Both the position numbers and the translations under genes were made by a program. Of a stretch of DNA of 64,000 nt, positions 26,662 to 35,024 are shown piece after piece. The stretch is from NCBI RefSeq assembly GCF_904848585.1, contig NZ_CAJHCR010000011.1:1-64000 (forward strand), given 5' to 3'. The notes under the pieces are model-generated. The model was not told the DNA's origin. It saw nothing but the letters and a program-made list of their open reading frames with translations, and searched no databases. Every line of letters begins with the position of its first letter. Position 1 is the first letter of the stretch. Origin of the DNA: Paraburkholderia kirstenboschensis (GTDB lineage: Bacteria > Pseudomonadota > Gammaproteobacteria > Burkholderiales > Burkholderiaceae).

Positions 26662-26831
26662 GGAATGGGGCGAATGAGGATTTCGGTGAGTCTAGCAAAA
26701 ACAACGTTTCGGCGTGGCAGTTCACATATATTCCCACGTGAAACCACATCCAAACCTTGGGTGCGCGTCGAGGCGGTGTCCCACGGCAAGGGCCGCCATT
26801 GGGCTTCTGCAAGGTTCCTACAGCCGACACA

Positions 26832-26847
26832 TGACATACAGATGTCA
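26832..26847. promoter_or_regulatory. Palindrome in divergent DeoR/oxidoreductase intergenic region
   Basis: TGACAT-ACAG-ATGTCA is a perfect 6-4-6 inverted repeat, 92 bases before the oxidoreductase start and 170 bases from the DeoR start. It is a candidate operator; the binding protein is unknown. Confidence 0.4.
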
Positions 26848-26938
26848 CCACGTCACCCACCTACCAAGGCCCGATCACCTGTTGATTTATGTGTATTTGT
26901 GCGGCAATCTTCGCACACTGATCACTCGGTTCCAACAC

Positions 26939-29419
26939 ATGTCCACACCTATCCCTCGGCACGCGCGCGTCGTCGTCATCGGCGGCGGCATCATCGGTTG
27001 CTCGGTTGCGTACCACCTGACCAAGCTCGGCTGGACCGACGTGGTCCTGCTGGAACAAGGCCAGCTTTCCTGCGGGACGACATGGCATGCGGCCGGTCTG
27101 GTCGGCCAGTTGCGCGCTCAGGAAAGCATGACGAAGCTGATCCGCTATTCGACCGCGCTTTACGCGGAGCTCGAAGCCGAGACCGGCCTTGCAACGGGCT
27201 GGAAACAATGCGGCTCGCTGTCGATCGCCCGCACTGCCGAGCGGATGACGCAACTCAAGCGCACCGCCGCTGTGGCCCGCGCGTACGGCGTGGGGTGCGA
27301 TGTGATCAGCGCGCGCGAGGCCGGCGATCTATGGCCTGTCATGCGCACCGACGACCTGCTCGGCGCCGTCTGGCTGCCCGGCGACGGCAAAGCGAATCCC
27401 ACCGATCTGACCCAGGCCCTCGCTCGCGGCGCCCGCATGCGCGGCGCGCGCATCGTCGAGAACACCCGCGTGACAGCGATCCACACGCGCGACGCCCACG
27501 GCGCGCGCGAAGCGAGTGGCATTGCGTGGCGCAACAAGAATGGTGACGAAGGCACGATCGGCGCCGAGATCGTCGTGAATTGCGCCGGCCAGTGGGCCAA
27601 GGCCGTGGGCCGCCTGTGCGACGTCACGGTGCCGCTGCACTCGGCCGAGCACTACTACATCGTCACCGAACGCGTTGCCGGCGTGCACCCCGACCTGCCC
27701 GTCATGCGCGATCCGGACGGCTTTATCTATTTCAAGGAAGAAGTGGGCGGCCTCGTCATGGGCGGCTTCGAACCCGACGCGAAACCGTGGGGCATGCAAG
27801 GCATTCCCGAAAACTTCGAATTCCAGTTGCTGCCCGACGATTGGGATCAATTCGAAATCCTCATGAGGAACGCGCTGCAACGCGTACCCGCGCTCGAAAC
27901 GGCGCAAGTCCGCCAGTTCTACAACGGTCCCGAATCGTTCACACCCGATAACAACTTCATGCTTGGCGAGGCGCCCGAACTGCGACGCTTTTTTGTCGGC
28001 GCGGGGTTCAACTCGATGGGCATCGCCTCGGCGGGCGGCGCCGGCATGGCGCTGGCCGAATGGATCGTGGCGGGCGAGCCGACCATGGATTTGTGGCCGG
28101 TCGACATTCGCCGCTTTGCGCGCTTTAACGGCAACGACACGTGGCTGCACGACCGCGTGAAGGAAACGCTCGGCCTGCACTATGCGATGCCGTGGCCCAA
28201 TCGCGAACTCGACAGCGCCCGTCCGTTTCGCCGCTCGCCGCTGTACGCTTTGCTGCGCGAGGAAGGCGCGTGTTTCGGCAGCAAAATGGGCTGGGAGCGC
28301 GCCAATTTTTTCGCGCCGACGCGCGACGAAGCACGCATCCACTACGCTTTCGGCCAGCAGAATTGGCTGCCGTTAAGCGGCGCCGAACACCGTGCATGCC
28401 GTGAAGGCGTGGCGCTCTTCGACATGACGTCGTTCTCCAAATTTCTCGTCAAAGGCCGCGACGCGCACAGCGTTCTGCAAAGCCTGGTCGCGAACGACGT
28501 CGACGTGCCGCCGGGCACCACGGTCTACACCGGCATGCTCAACGAACGCGGCAATTACGAATCGGACTTCACGCTCACGCGCCTCGCCGCGGATCAGTAC
28601 CTGCTCGTCACCGGCACCGCGCAAACCACGCGCGACTTCGACATGATCGACAAAGCAATTCCGCGCGATAAGCACTGCGTGCTCGTCGACGTGACGAGCC
28701 AATATGCGGTGCTCGCCGTGATGGGACCGCGCTCGCGCGAACTGCTGCAAAGCGTGTCGAAAGCGGACTGGCGCAACGAGTCGTTCGCGTTCGGCCAAAG
28801 CCGCGAAGTCGATATCGGCTATGCAACCGTGCGCGCGACCCGCCTCACCTATGTCGGTGAACTCGGGTGGGAGCTGTACGTACCGGTCGAATTCGCAGTG
28901 GGCGTGTACGAGACCTTGCATGAAGCCGGCAAAGCGTTTGGCCTCGTCAATGCGGGCTACTACGCGATCGACTCGTTGCGCATCGAAAAGGGTTACCGCG
29001 CATGGGGCCGCGAGCTGACACCGGACACGAATCCGTTTGAAGCGGGCCTTGCATTCGCATGCAAGCTCGACTCCGGCATTCCGTTCCGCGGCCGCGCCGC
29101 ACTGCTCGAACTCCGCGACAAACCGCTGCGCCGTCGCATGGTGGTGCTGACTGCGGACGGCGCAGCGGATCGCATGCTATGGGGCGGCGAAGCGATTCTC
29201 CGCGACGGCAAACCGGTCGGCTTCGTGAGTTCGGCGGCTTTCGGCCATACGCTCGGCTGTCCGGTCGCGATGGGCTATGTGAACAATCCCGATGGCGCAG
29301 CAGACCCCGCGTATCTGACGAGCGGCGCGTATGCGATCGACGTAGCCGGTGAATTGCTGCCGGCTACTCTCCACCTGAAGGCGCCTTACGATCCCCGCTC
29401 CGAGCGAATCCGCAAGTAG
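26939..29419 (+). CDS. FAD-dependent oxidoreductase fused to GcvT domain (dimethylglycine/sarcosine dehydrogenase type)
   Basis: The 826-residue protein starts with the FAD-binding Rossmann motif VVVIGGGIIGCSVAYHLTKLG, followed by a DAO-type oxidoreductase half with TTWHAAGLVGQLR. The C-terminal half (from about residue 430) is aminomethyltransferase-like (GcvT plus GcvT C-terminal). Relatives oxidatively demethylate glycine-betaine derivatives and pass the one-carbon unit to tetrahydrofolate. I choose the ATG at 26939; earlier in-frame sequence (from 26714) lies in the regulatory region. Divergent DeoR may control it. Exact substrate unknown. Confidence 0.88.
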   Translation: MSTPIPRHARVVVIGGGIIGCSVAYHLTKLGWTDVVLLEQGQLSCGTTWHAAGLVGQLRAQESMTKLIRYSTALYAELEAETGLATGWKQCGSLSIARTAERMTQLKRTAAVARAYGVGCDVISAREAGDLWPVMRTDDLLGAVWLPGDGKANPTDLTQALARGARMRGARIVENTRVTAIHTRDAHGAREASGIAWRNKNGDEGTIGAEIVVNCAGQWAKAVGRLCDVTVPLHSAEHYYIVTERVAGVHPDLPVMRDPDGFIYFKEEVGGLVMGGFEPDAKPWGMQGIPENFEFQLLPDDWDQFEILMRNALQRVPALETAQVRQFYNGPESFTPDNNFMLGEAPELRRFFVGAGFNSMGIASAGGAGMALAEWIVAGEPTMDLWPVDIRRFARFNGNDTWLHDRVKETLGLHYAMPWPNRELDSARPFRRSPLYALLREEGACFGSKMGWERANFFAPTRDEARIHYAFGQQNWLPLSGAEHRACREGVALFDMTSFSKFLVKGRDAHSVLQSLVANDVDVPPGTTVYTGMLNERGNYESDFTLTRLAADQYLLVTGTAQTTRDFDMIDKAIPRDKHCVLVDVTSQYAVLAVMGPRSRELLQSVSKADWRNESFAFGQSREVDIGYATVRATRLTYVGELGWELYVPVEFAVGVYETLHEAGKAFGLVNAGYYAIDSLRIEKGYRAWGRELTPDTNPFEAGLAFACKLDSGIPFRGRAALLELRDKPLRRRMVVLTADGAADRMLWGGEAILRDGKPVGFVSSAAFGHTLGCPVAMGYVNNPDGAADPAYLTSGAYAIDVAGELLPATLHLKAPYDPRSERIRK

Positions 29420-29429
29420 CACGCGACGT

Positions 29430-29969
29430 CTAGCGTCCGCCGCGCGCCATACTCGAAAACACGCCGTCGCGGCGGATCAGGCCATGAAACAGCGCCGCCG
29501 CGAGATGCAGCAGCACCGTGCCGAACAGAGCAAAAGCGAGCCACGTATGCAATGCGCGCAGCACCGCGAAAAGCTCGACGCTATGCGGCGCGATCGGCGG
29601 CAAATGCAGCGGACCCCATAGCGTGAGCGGATAGCCCGCTGCGGACAGCATCGCCCACCCGATCAGCGGCATCGCAAACATCAATGCATAGAGCACCGCA
29701 TGCGAGCCCTTCGCCGCCATTCTTTGCGATGCGGGCATGTCGTGAGGCAATGGCGGACTGCCGCGCCGGATGCGCACGCTTGCGCGTATCACCACGAGCA
29801 ACAGCAAAGCGATGCCAAGCGGCTTGTGAATCGCAATCAGCGTGTCATGCGCGCGCGACACGGTTGCGACCATGCCGACGCCGATAAACAGCATCGCGAC
29901 GATGAGCGGCGCCATCGTCCAGTGCAAAAACCGCGCTAGCGGACTGAAGTGCGTGCGGGGCCGCGTCAT
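29430..29969 (-). CDS. Cytochrome b561
   Basis: The 179-residue membrane protein has four hydrophobic segments and His residues placed for two hemes (RFLHWTMAPL, AIHKPLGIALL, LHTWLAFALF, HLAAALFHGL). It would pass electrons within the inner membrane. Its start overlaps the catalase stop by 4 bases (ATGA), so the pair is co-translated, and it may supply electrons to the catalase-like peroxidase. It belongs to the ECF sigma module. Confidence 0.9.
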   Translation of the reverse strand: MTRPRTHFSPLARFLHWTMAPLIVAMLFIGVGMVATVSRAHDTLIAIHKPLGIALLLLVVIRASVRIRRGSPPLPHDMPASQRMAAKGSHAVLYALMFAMPLIGWAMLSAAGYPLTLWGPLHLPPIAPHSVELFAVLRALHTWLAFALFGTVLLHLAAALFHGLIRRDGVFSSMARGGR

Positions 29970-31057
29970 GAGCGCTCTCCGTGTGTCGGGGTTTGATGAA
30001 GCTCGGGATGCAGCGTTTCCTCGCGCGTGCGGCGCTTGAACGACAGCGCATAGGCAGCCGAGCGCGCGGCGAGCAAAGGATCGTCCGAAGGCGCGATGCC
30101 GGCCGGCACGATCGTCGGATCGAAATTGACGTCGCGGCAAGCGCCGTTTTCCTGCGACGTGCTGCGCTCGATGACCAGCGTCCCCGCGTCGATATTCTCG
30201 CGATTGGCGGGCCATTGCAGCGTGGCGTCGTCGGTGGGATCGCCGGGATGGGCAACGGTCAGGATCAGATGCCAGCGCAACGGGCCGCTCTGCAGACGCT
30301 CGTCCAGGTCCGCCGCGAGAAAGTTCTTCTCGGCCTTTTGCGCGTCCGTAATCGGCGCGTACGGCGTCTCGGGCACCATCGCCCAGCGTACCGCGCGCGT
30401 GTCGCCGGTCTCGTTGGTGAAACGGAACGCGTTGATGCCGTAGTACGCGGCGTTCGCGAGGCTCGACGAAGGCGGATGCGCCTTCACCCACGTCTGGAAC
30501 GGTTTGGTCTCCGGATTGGCTGCGTAAAAGGCCTTGAGTCGGGCCGGGTCCGGTTTGCCGGTCGCCGGATCGGGCGTTGCGGCGAGCAGTTGCTGATAAA
30601 ACTGCTCAGGTGTGTGCACCGCAAAAACAGGTGTCGAGTTCATTCCGGTGCGCCACTGCTCGCCGTTCTTCAATTGAAACAGCAGCGCGAGACTGCGCAC
30701 CGGGGAACTCGTATCGGGCGCGGACGGATTGCCGCCGGGCACCGCAAAGCGTCCGGTGACCGGCGTGCGGCCGGGCGCGAACACGACCGCGCGCGAGACC
30801 CGCTCGCCCTGACCGTTACTGTCGAAATAACCTTCGACGCACAGGCCCTTCGCATGATTGCGGCGATAGCCCGGATGCGGTTGCCCGGCCACGGCCTGAA
30901 ACGTATCGACGATGCGCGGCGCGCTCAGACGTTGCGGCGTCAACCACCCAGCCGTATATGCGAAGCCGCCTGCGGAAAGAAGCACGACAGCGCCTATCGC
31001 GGCAAGCCGGCACGGCACGCAATGAGGTCGATGATCGGGAACGGTGTTTTTTGTCAC
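29966..31057 (-). CDS. Membrane-anchored catalase-family peroxidase (SrpA-like)
   Basis: The 363-residue protein has an N-terminal hydrophobic anchor (about 16-38) and then a small catalase fold. The distal His68 in GYRRNHAKG and the proximal Tyr in RSAAYALSFKRR near the C-terminus are present, so heme binding is expected. It probably acts in the periplasm on peroxides. It starts at GTG 31057 with an ideal AAGGAG 5 bases upstream. It forms an operon with cytochrome b561 and has a copy of the ECF-like promoter motif at 31117-31090. Confidence 0.9.
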   Translation of the reverse strand: MTKNTVPDHRPHCVPCRLAAIGAVVLLSAGGFAYTAGWLTPQRLSAPRIVDTFQAVAGQPHPGYRRNHAKGLCVEGYFDSNGQGERVSRAVVFAPGRTPVTGRFAVPGGNPSAPDTSSPVRSLALLFQLKNGEQWRTGMNSTPVFAVHTPEQFYQQLLAATPDPATGKPDPARLKAFYAANPETKPFQTWVKAHPPSSSLANAAYYGINAFRFTNETGDTRAVRWAMVPETPYAPITDAQKAEKNFLAADLDERLQSGPLRWHLILTVAHPGDPTDDATLQWPANRENIDAGTLVIERSTSQENGACRDVNFDPTIVPAGIAPSDDPLLAARSAAYALSFKRRTREETLHPELHQTPTHGERS

Positions 31058-31089
31058 GGAGACTCCTTGCTGAATCGGTGCGTTGATTG

Positions 31090-31117
31090 GCTAACACGCG
31101 CCGCGCAAGTCTATTCC
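31090..31117 (-). promoter_or_regulatory. ECF-type promoter of the catalase-cytochrome operon
   Basis: On the minus strand GGAATAGA (31117-31110) is followed after 14 bases by GTTAGC (31095-31090), 33 bases before the GTG. It fits the motif seen four more times in this module, with one mismatch in the -35 box. Confidence 0.5.
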
Positions 31118-31176
31118 GTTCGATTTCCGGCGCGCTCGTTCGCAACGCGCGCCGGCCGTCGGCATTTCAAACGCGC

Positions 31177-31443
31177 TCAATTCATGCTGTCCGTCGGCGT
31201 GGTGCCGCTCGCGACGCGGTTCGCGGCGGCCTCGGCGGCAAGCGCCTGCTTGTGCTGTTCGACCATATGCGCGAAGACCGGGTTGACGTCCGGATACGAT
31301 GCGTCGGTCACGTAATCGAGACCGTTCTGTTGTGCCTGGATCAGTTCCTGGTAGACCTCAGCACGGGTTTTTCCTTGCGCGAAAACATTCGACGAAGCGG
31401 CCAGAACGACGACGGACAATGCGGCAAAAGCGATCTTCTTCAT
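31177..31443 (-). CDS. DUF4148 secreted protein
   Basis: The 88-residue product has a Sec signal peptide (cleavage after SSNVFAQ) and the DUF4148 pattern GKTRAEVYQELIQAQQNGL. Such proteins are abundant in Burkholderia and relatives, and their function is unknown. The gene is directly downstream of an ECF-type promoter on its own strand, so it is a probable member of the ECF regulon. It lies upstream of the catalase operon. Confidence 0.85.
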   Translation of the reverse strand: MKKIAFAALSVVVLAASSNVFAQGKTRAEVYQELIQAQQNGLDYVTDASYPDVNPVFAHMVEQHKQALAAEAAANRVASGTTPTDSMN

Positions 31444-31483
31444 GATGAACTCCGGTGAGTTGTGTGCGGGTTTGCATCAGGGA

Positions 31484-31510
31484 GAACCACGCTTCACCGG
31501 CTTTTATTCC
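31484..31510 (-). promoter_or_regulatory. ECF-type promoter of the DUF4148 gene
   Basis: On the minus strand GGAATAAA (31510-31503) is followed after 15 bases by GTTC (31487-31484), 40 bases before the DUF4148 start. Confidence 0.6.
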
Positions 31511-31546
31511 TGTGCAAGTCTCGTGTAAAAAACATATCCGGTCCGC

Positions 31547-31573
31547 GGAATAAAGCAGGTCGCGAATGGGTTT
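31547..31573 (+). promoter_or_regulatory. ECF-type promoter, distal copy before first anti-sigma gene
   Basis: GGAATAAA (31547-31554) is followed after 15 bases by GTTT (31570-31573). It is oriented toward the 31704 gene, upstream of a second copy. Confidence 0.55.
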
Positions 31574-31637
31574 GCTAGCTTCCGCAACGCCGCGATGGCA
31601 CAGTAAAAGACGTTGCGCAAACTTGGGTCACGCGAGC

Positions 31638-31664
31638 GGAATAAACTGGTGCGCGGCGGTGTTT
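31638..31664 (+). promoter_or_regulatory. ECF-type promoter, proximal copy before first anti-sigma gene
   Basis: GGAATAAA (31638-31645), 15 bases, then GTTTGCAC (31661-31668). This is 39 bases before the start at 31704. Confidence 0.6.
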
Positions 31665-31703
31665 GCACCTCATTAGCCGGATCCTGCCCGGAGACCTTTC
31701 ATC

Positions 31704-32435
31704 ATGAACCCGACCGACGCCCCTACCGATTCGCCGCTTTCCGAAGCCGACATTCAGGCCTACGCCGACGGCACGCTGTCGCCGGCGCGCGCCGCGTTTC
31801 TGCGCGACTATCTCGGCCGCGATCCGGCGGAAGCGCGCCGGGTCGCCTTTTACGGCAAGCTGAACGAACAGATGCAGCGCTCCTTTCAGACCGCCGACGA
31901 ACCGGCGGCTAGCGCATTCAACGGGCGGCGAGACTCCGGCAGCCGCTGGGGCAGCGCTTTAAGGCTGCGCTTGCGCAAGCCGCTCAGGGCGTTGGTTGCG
32001 CTCGTTATCGCGTGCATCGCCGTGAGCGGCTGGCTGGCGGCCACCGAGGTCACGCGGCAGGCGCTTAACAACGCAGCCATCATGGCGCTGGCCGAAACCG
32101 CCGCCGCGCCATTTCCCGCCGCATCGCCGACCCGCAGGGACCCGTCCGCCCCCAACCTGGAGGCGATCGGGCTGCGGCTGGTGGATCAGCGCGTCGTGTC
32201 GCTAGGTCTGCTGCAGCGCGCCACTGAATTCATCTATTTGAATGGCGACAATGAGCCGGTCGTGGTGCTGTCGACGCTCGCGCTGCTCGCGCCCGCGCAG
32301 CCGCAATGGTCGGCACGCCGCATCGGCGACGTACGTCTGTTGACATGGACCGCGCAGCGGCAGCGCTTCGTGGTCGCCGGCAATGCGCGCACGCACGGCC
32401 TGATGCGCGCCGCCGACGTCATGACCCTGCAATGA
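31704..32435 (+). CDS. Anti-sigma-factor-like membrane protein
   Basis: The 243-residue protein has an N-terminal cytoplasmic region (LSEADIQAYADGTLSPARAAFLRDYLGRDP), then one membrane helix at about 93-112 and a periplasmic domain. The N-terminal part resembles that of the anti-sigma protein at 33089 (LHAYVDGTLSEERRADVERALEQNP), so the two are paralogues. No HxxxCxxC zinc motif is seen. A GGAG ribosome binding site precedes the ATG. It probably binds or competes for the ECF sigma factor encoded next door. Confidence 0.75.
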   Translation: MNPTDAPTDSPLSEADIQAYADGTLSPARAAFLRDYLGRDPAEARRVAFYGKLNEQMQRSFQTADEPAASAFNGRRDSGSRWGSALRLRLRKPLRALVALVIACIAVSGWLAATEVTRQALNNAAIMALAETAAAPFPAASPTRRDPSAPNLEAIGLRLVDQRVVSLGLLQRATEFIYLNGDNEPVVVLSTLALLAPAQPQWSARRIGDVRLLTWTAQRQRFVVAGNARTHGLMRAADVMTLQ

Positions 32436-32470
32436 AAGCGCACGATCTTGCGGGGAGCCGTTCGGGCAAG

Positions 32471-32496
32471 GGAATAAAATGCGCTCACGCGTGTTT
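32471..32496 (+). promoter_or_regulatory. ECF-type promoter of the sigma/anti-sigma operon
   Basis: GGAATAAA (32471-32478) is followed after 14 bases by GTTTGCAC (32493-32500), about 75 bases before the sigma gene. It implies autoregulation. Confidence 0.6.
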
Positions 32497-32573
32497 GCAC
32501 TACAAACGCGTGCGACGCCCGACGAAGCGCCGCCGCTCCGTGTCCACGAGAGGCCCCATGACCGGGATGAATA

Positions 32574-33092
32574 ATGGATGTTCGTGACGAGTTGATGGAA
32601 CACGTGCCGCGCTTGCGGCGCTATGCGCGGGCGCTGATCAACAATCGCGACCTGGCCGACGATCTGGTGCAGGACACGCTCGAACGCGCGCTCGGCCGCA
32701 CCGGAATGTTCCAGGCCGGCACCGATCTGCGTGCCTGGCTATTTACGATCATGCACAACGTGTTCGCGAATCAGGCGCGCAAGGCGTCGTCACGCGCGGT
32801 TCACGTGGCGGTCGACGACGAAAGCGTGCATGAAAGCGAGTTCGCCGTGCCGGCGCAACAGGCCCGTTCGCTGGAAATGCGCGACCTCGACTACGCGCTG
32901 CAGCGTTTGCCCGTCGAGCAGCGCGAAGTCGTGCTGCTGGTAGGTCTCGAGGAAATGAGCTACGCCGACGTCGCGCTCGCGCTGAACGTGCCCATCGGCA
33001 CGGTCATGTCGCGGCTTTCGCGCGGTCGCGAACGGCTTCGGGCATTGATGGCGGGCAGCCAGCCCGGTGCGAAATTACAGGTGGTGCGATGA
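32574..33092 (+). CDS. ECF RNA polymerase sigma factor
   Basis: The 172-residue protein has sigma-2 (about 8-75, with NNRDLADDLVQDTLERAL and LRAWLFTIMHNVF) and sigma-4 (about 105-160, with LPVEQREVVLLVGLEEMSYADVALALNVPIGTVMSRLSRGRERLR). Genes nearby (catalase, cytochrome b561, DUF4148) suggest an oxidative or envelope stress response. I recall a similar catalase/cytochrome b561 association for one ECF group, but did not check it. It overlaps the anti-sigma gene by 4 bases. Confidence 0.93.
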   Translation: MDVRDELMEHVPRLRRYARALINNRDLADDLVQDTLERALGRTGMFQAGTDLRAWLFTIMHNVFANQARKASSRAVHVAVDDESVHESEFAVPAQQARSLEMRDLDYALQRLPVEQREVVLLVGLEEMSYADVALALNVPIGTVMSRLSRGRERLRALMAGSQPGAKLQVVR

Positions 33093-33916
33093 GCGAGCAA
33101 ATTACGCCGATTAGCGAAGAAGAACTGCACGCCTATGTGGACGGCACGCTGTCCGAGGAACGACGTGCGGATGTCGAGCGCGCGCTCGAACAGAATCCGG
33201 ATCTGGCCACGCGCATCAGCGATTATTTCTCGCTGAACAGCATGTTTCATGAGCGCTACGACCGCGTGTTGAACGAACCCGTGCCGAAGCGCTTGCAGCC
33301 GGGCGAGCCGCGCCGCTCGCGCGTCGCTGCCAACTGGCCGCAGTTCGCGGGGATGGCGGCGGCGCTGGTGATGGGCATCGGCATCGGCGTCGGTACGCAT
33401 ATGGGACGCGACACGTTGCCCTCGGTGGCGGGCTCGTCTAACACGCGCCCTGTCAGTGCGGACAGCAGCGAAGTATTTGCGCGTCAGGCTGCAGTTGCGC
33501 ATGTCGTATATATGCCGGCCGTCGACCGGCCCACCGAGATGAACGCGGATCGCGAGCAGGACTTCGTGCAGTGGCTTGCGAGTCGCCTCGGCACGAACGT
33601 GCATCCGCCCATGTTGTCGAAGGCAGGCTTCGCGCTCTCGGGTGGCCGCCTGTTGCCCGGTCCGGACGGCGACACCGCGCAGTTCATGTATCGCGGCCAG
33701 AATGGCGAACGGGTGACGCTGTGCATCTCGCGCCGCAAGGTGAACGCGAACACGACGGCATTCAAGCTCTATCAGGACGGGCCGGTTAACGTGTTCTATT
33801 GGGTCGACGGCGATTTCGGCTATGCGGTGTCGGGCGGCATCGACCGCAAGCAGTTGCTGCAACTGTCGCATGACGTGTACTCGCAATTGACGGCAGCGGC
33901 GCCGCCGCCGGGCTGA
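33089..33916 (+). CDS. Anti-sigma factor, membrane anchored
   Basis: The 275-residue protein has a cytoplasmic N-terminus (ISEEELHAYVDGTLSEERRADVERALEQNPDLATRI), a membrane helix at about 87-106, and a periplasmic domain. The start overlaps the sigma stop (ATGA), the usual cognate arrangement. It lacks an obvious zinc motif. The periplasmic half (about 110-275) presumably senses the signal; it has no family I can name. Paralogue of the 31704 product. Confidence 0.85.
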   Translation: MSEQITPISEEELHAYVDGTLSEERRADVERALEQNPDLATRISDYFSLNSMFHERYDRVLNEPVPKRLQPGEPRRSRVAANWPQFAGMAAALVMGIGIGVGTHMGRDTLPSVAGSSNTRPVSADSSEVFARQAAVAHVVYMPAVDRPTEMNADREQDFVQWLASRLGTNVHPPMLSKAGFALSGGRLLPGPDGDTAQFMYRGQNGERVTLCISRRKVNANTTAFKLYQDGPVNVFYWVDGDFGYAVSGGIDRKQLLQLSHDVYSQLTAAAPPPG

Positions 33917-33941
33917 TGCAAATACCGTCTGTTGCGGTACG

Positions 33942-34823
33942 TCAGCGCGCCCCCGACTTCACGAGTTCGCGCGGCGTCATGCCGAGGAGCCGGCTCATCC
34001 AGTGCGCCATGTGGCTCTGGTGCGCGAAGCCCGCGTCGAGCGCGACCTGGCTGGCGCTTAGCCGGCCTTGCAGCAACAGCGTTCGCGCGCGTTCTACACG
34101 CCGCTGCACCACGTATTGATGGACAGGCACGCCGAGCGTCGCGCGAAACAGCACCTTGAAATGCGGCACGCTGAGGTCGGCAAGCGCGGCAAGCTCGCTT
34201 AAGGTGAGGCGTCGGTCGAGATGTGCTTCGATAAACTCGGTCACGCGCGCCGCTGTTCTCGGCGCGAGCGTGCGCCGTTTGTCGTCGAGCGACGCAGCGC
34301 CGCCGATCAGACGTACCACCATTGCCGTGCACAGACTTTCGGCGTAGAGCGGGTCCGATGCCACGTCTGCTTCCAGTTCCGCGCGCAAGGCCCACGCAAG
34401 GTGCTGAAAGCCAGGATCGCGCATCTGGAATTGCGGGCGAATCTGCATACCGCTCGCTTTGAGCGCCAACTGTTCAGCGGTCCTGCGCGCGAAATCTTCG
34501 CCGATCCATACGCTAAAAATCGTGCAGGCCGATTCATCGCTCCATTGCCCATCGAGTCCTGCCGGAATCACATCGGCGTCGCCATGCGCCTGGATGCGCG
34601 AGTGCGGTTTCTCGTTGCAATGACAGTGCGCTCGGACGGGCGCGCCCACATGCACGCCGATCCGATGGTGCTTGAACGCCGGTATCCGGTGCAATCCGGC
34701 TGATACGTTCACCAGCTCGGCGCCGAAACCGTGCCAGCCGAGCATTCGGCTCGAACGCAGCGCGATACGGGAGCCGCTGTGCGCGGGTGGGATCTGCGTG
34801 CGGGTCTCAGGGACGGCATTCAT
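33942..34823 (-). CDS. AraC-family transcriptional regulator
   Basis: The 293-residue protein has an N-terminal cupin-like effector region and a C-terminal double helix-turn-helix (about 190-290, with LTLSELAALADLSVPHFKVLFRATLGVPVHQYVVQRRVERAR and SQVALDAGFAHQSHMAHWMSRLLGMTPREL). It is divergent from an NmrA-like gene, which it probably controls. Effector unknown. Confidence 0.9.
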   Translation of the reverse strand: MNAVPETRTQIPPAHSGSRIALRSSRMLGWHGFGAELVNVSAGLHRIPAFKHHRIGVHVGAPVRAHCHCNEKPHSRIQAHGDADVIPAGLDGQWSDESACTIFSVWIGEDFARRTAEQLALKASGMQIRPQFQMRDPGFQHLAWALRAELEADVASDPLYAESLCTAMVVRLIGGAASLDDKRRTLAPRTAARVTEFIEAHLDRRLTLSELAALADLSVPHFKVLFRATLGVPVHQYVVQRRVERARTLLLQGRLSASQVALDAGFAHQSHMAHWMSRLLGMTPRELVKSGAR

Positions 34824-35024
34824 CGTTTATCTCGCGGATGGCAGTCGGTCTGCGGGCATTGTGCATGGTTTTTCGGGCCTGCGCTCAATACGCCTCCTCG
34901 CTGCCGCGCGCGGCGGCGACAAGCAAAGAGTCATCCGAATCTGCTCACACGCATCTTTGCATGCGCGTTTTCCGCTGGGCGCGTCCTTATGATCCGGCCA
35001 TGACGATCCGGTAAGGAGCATCCC

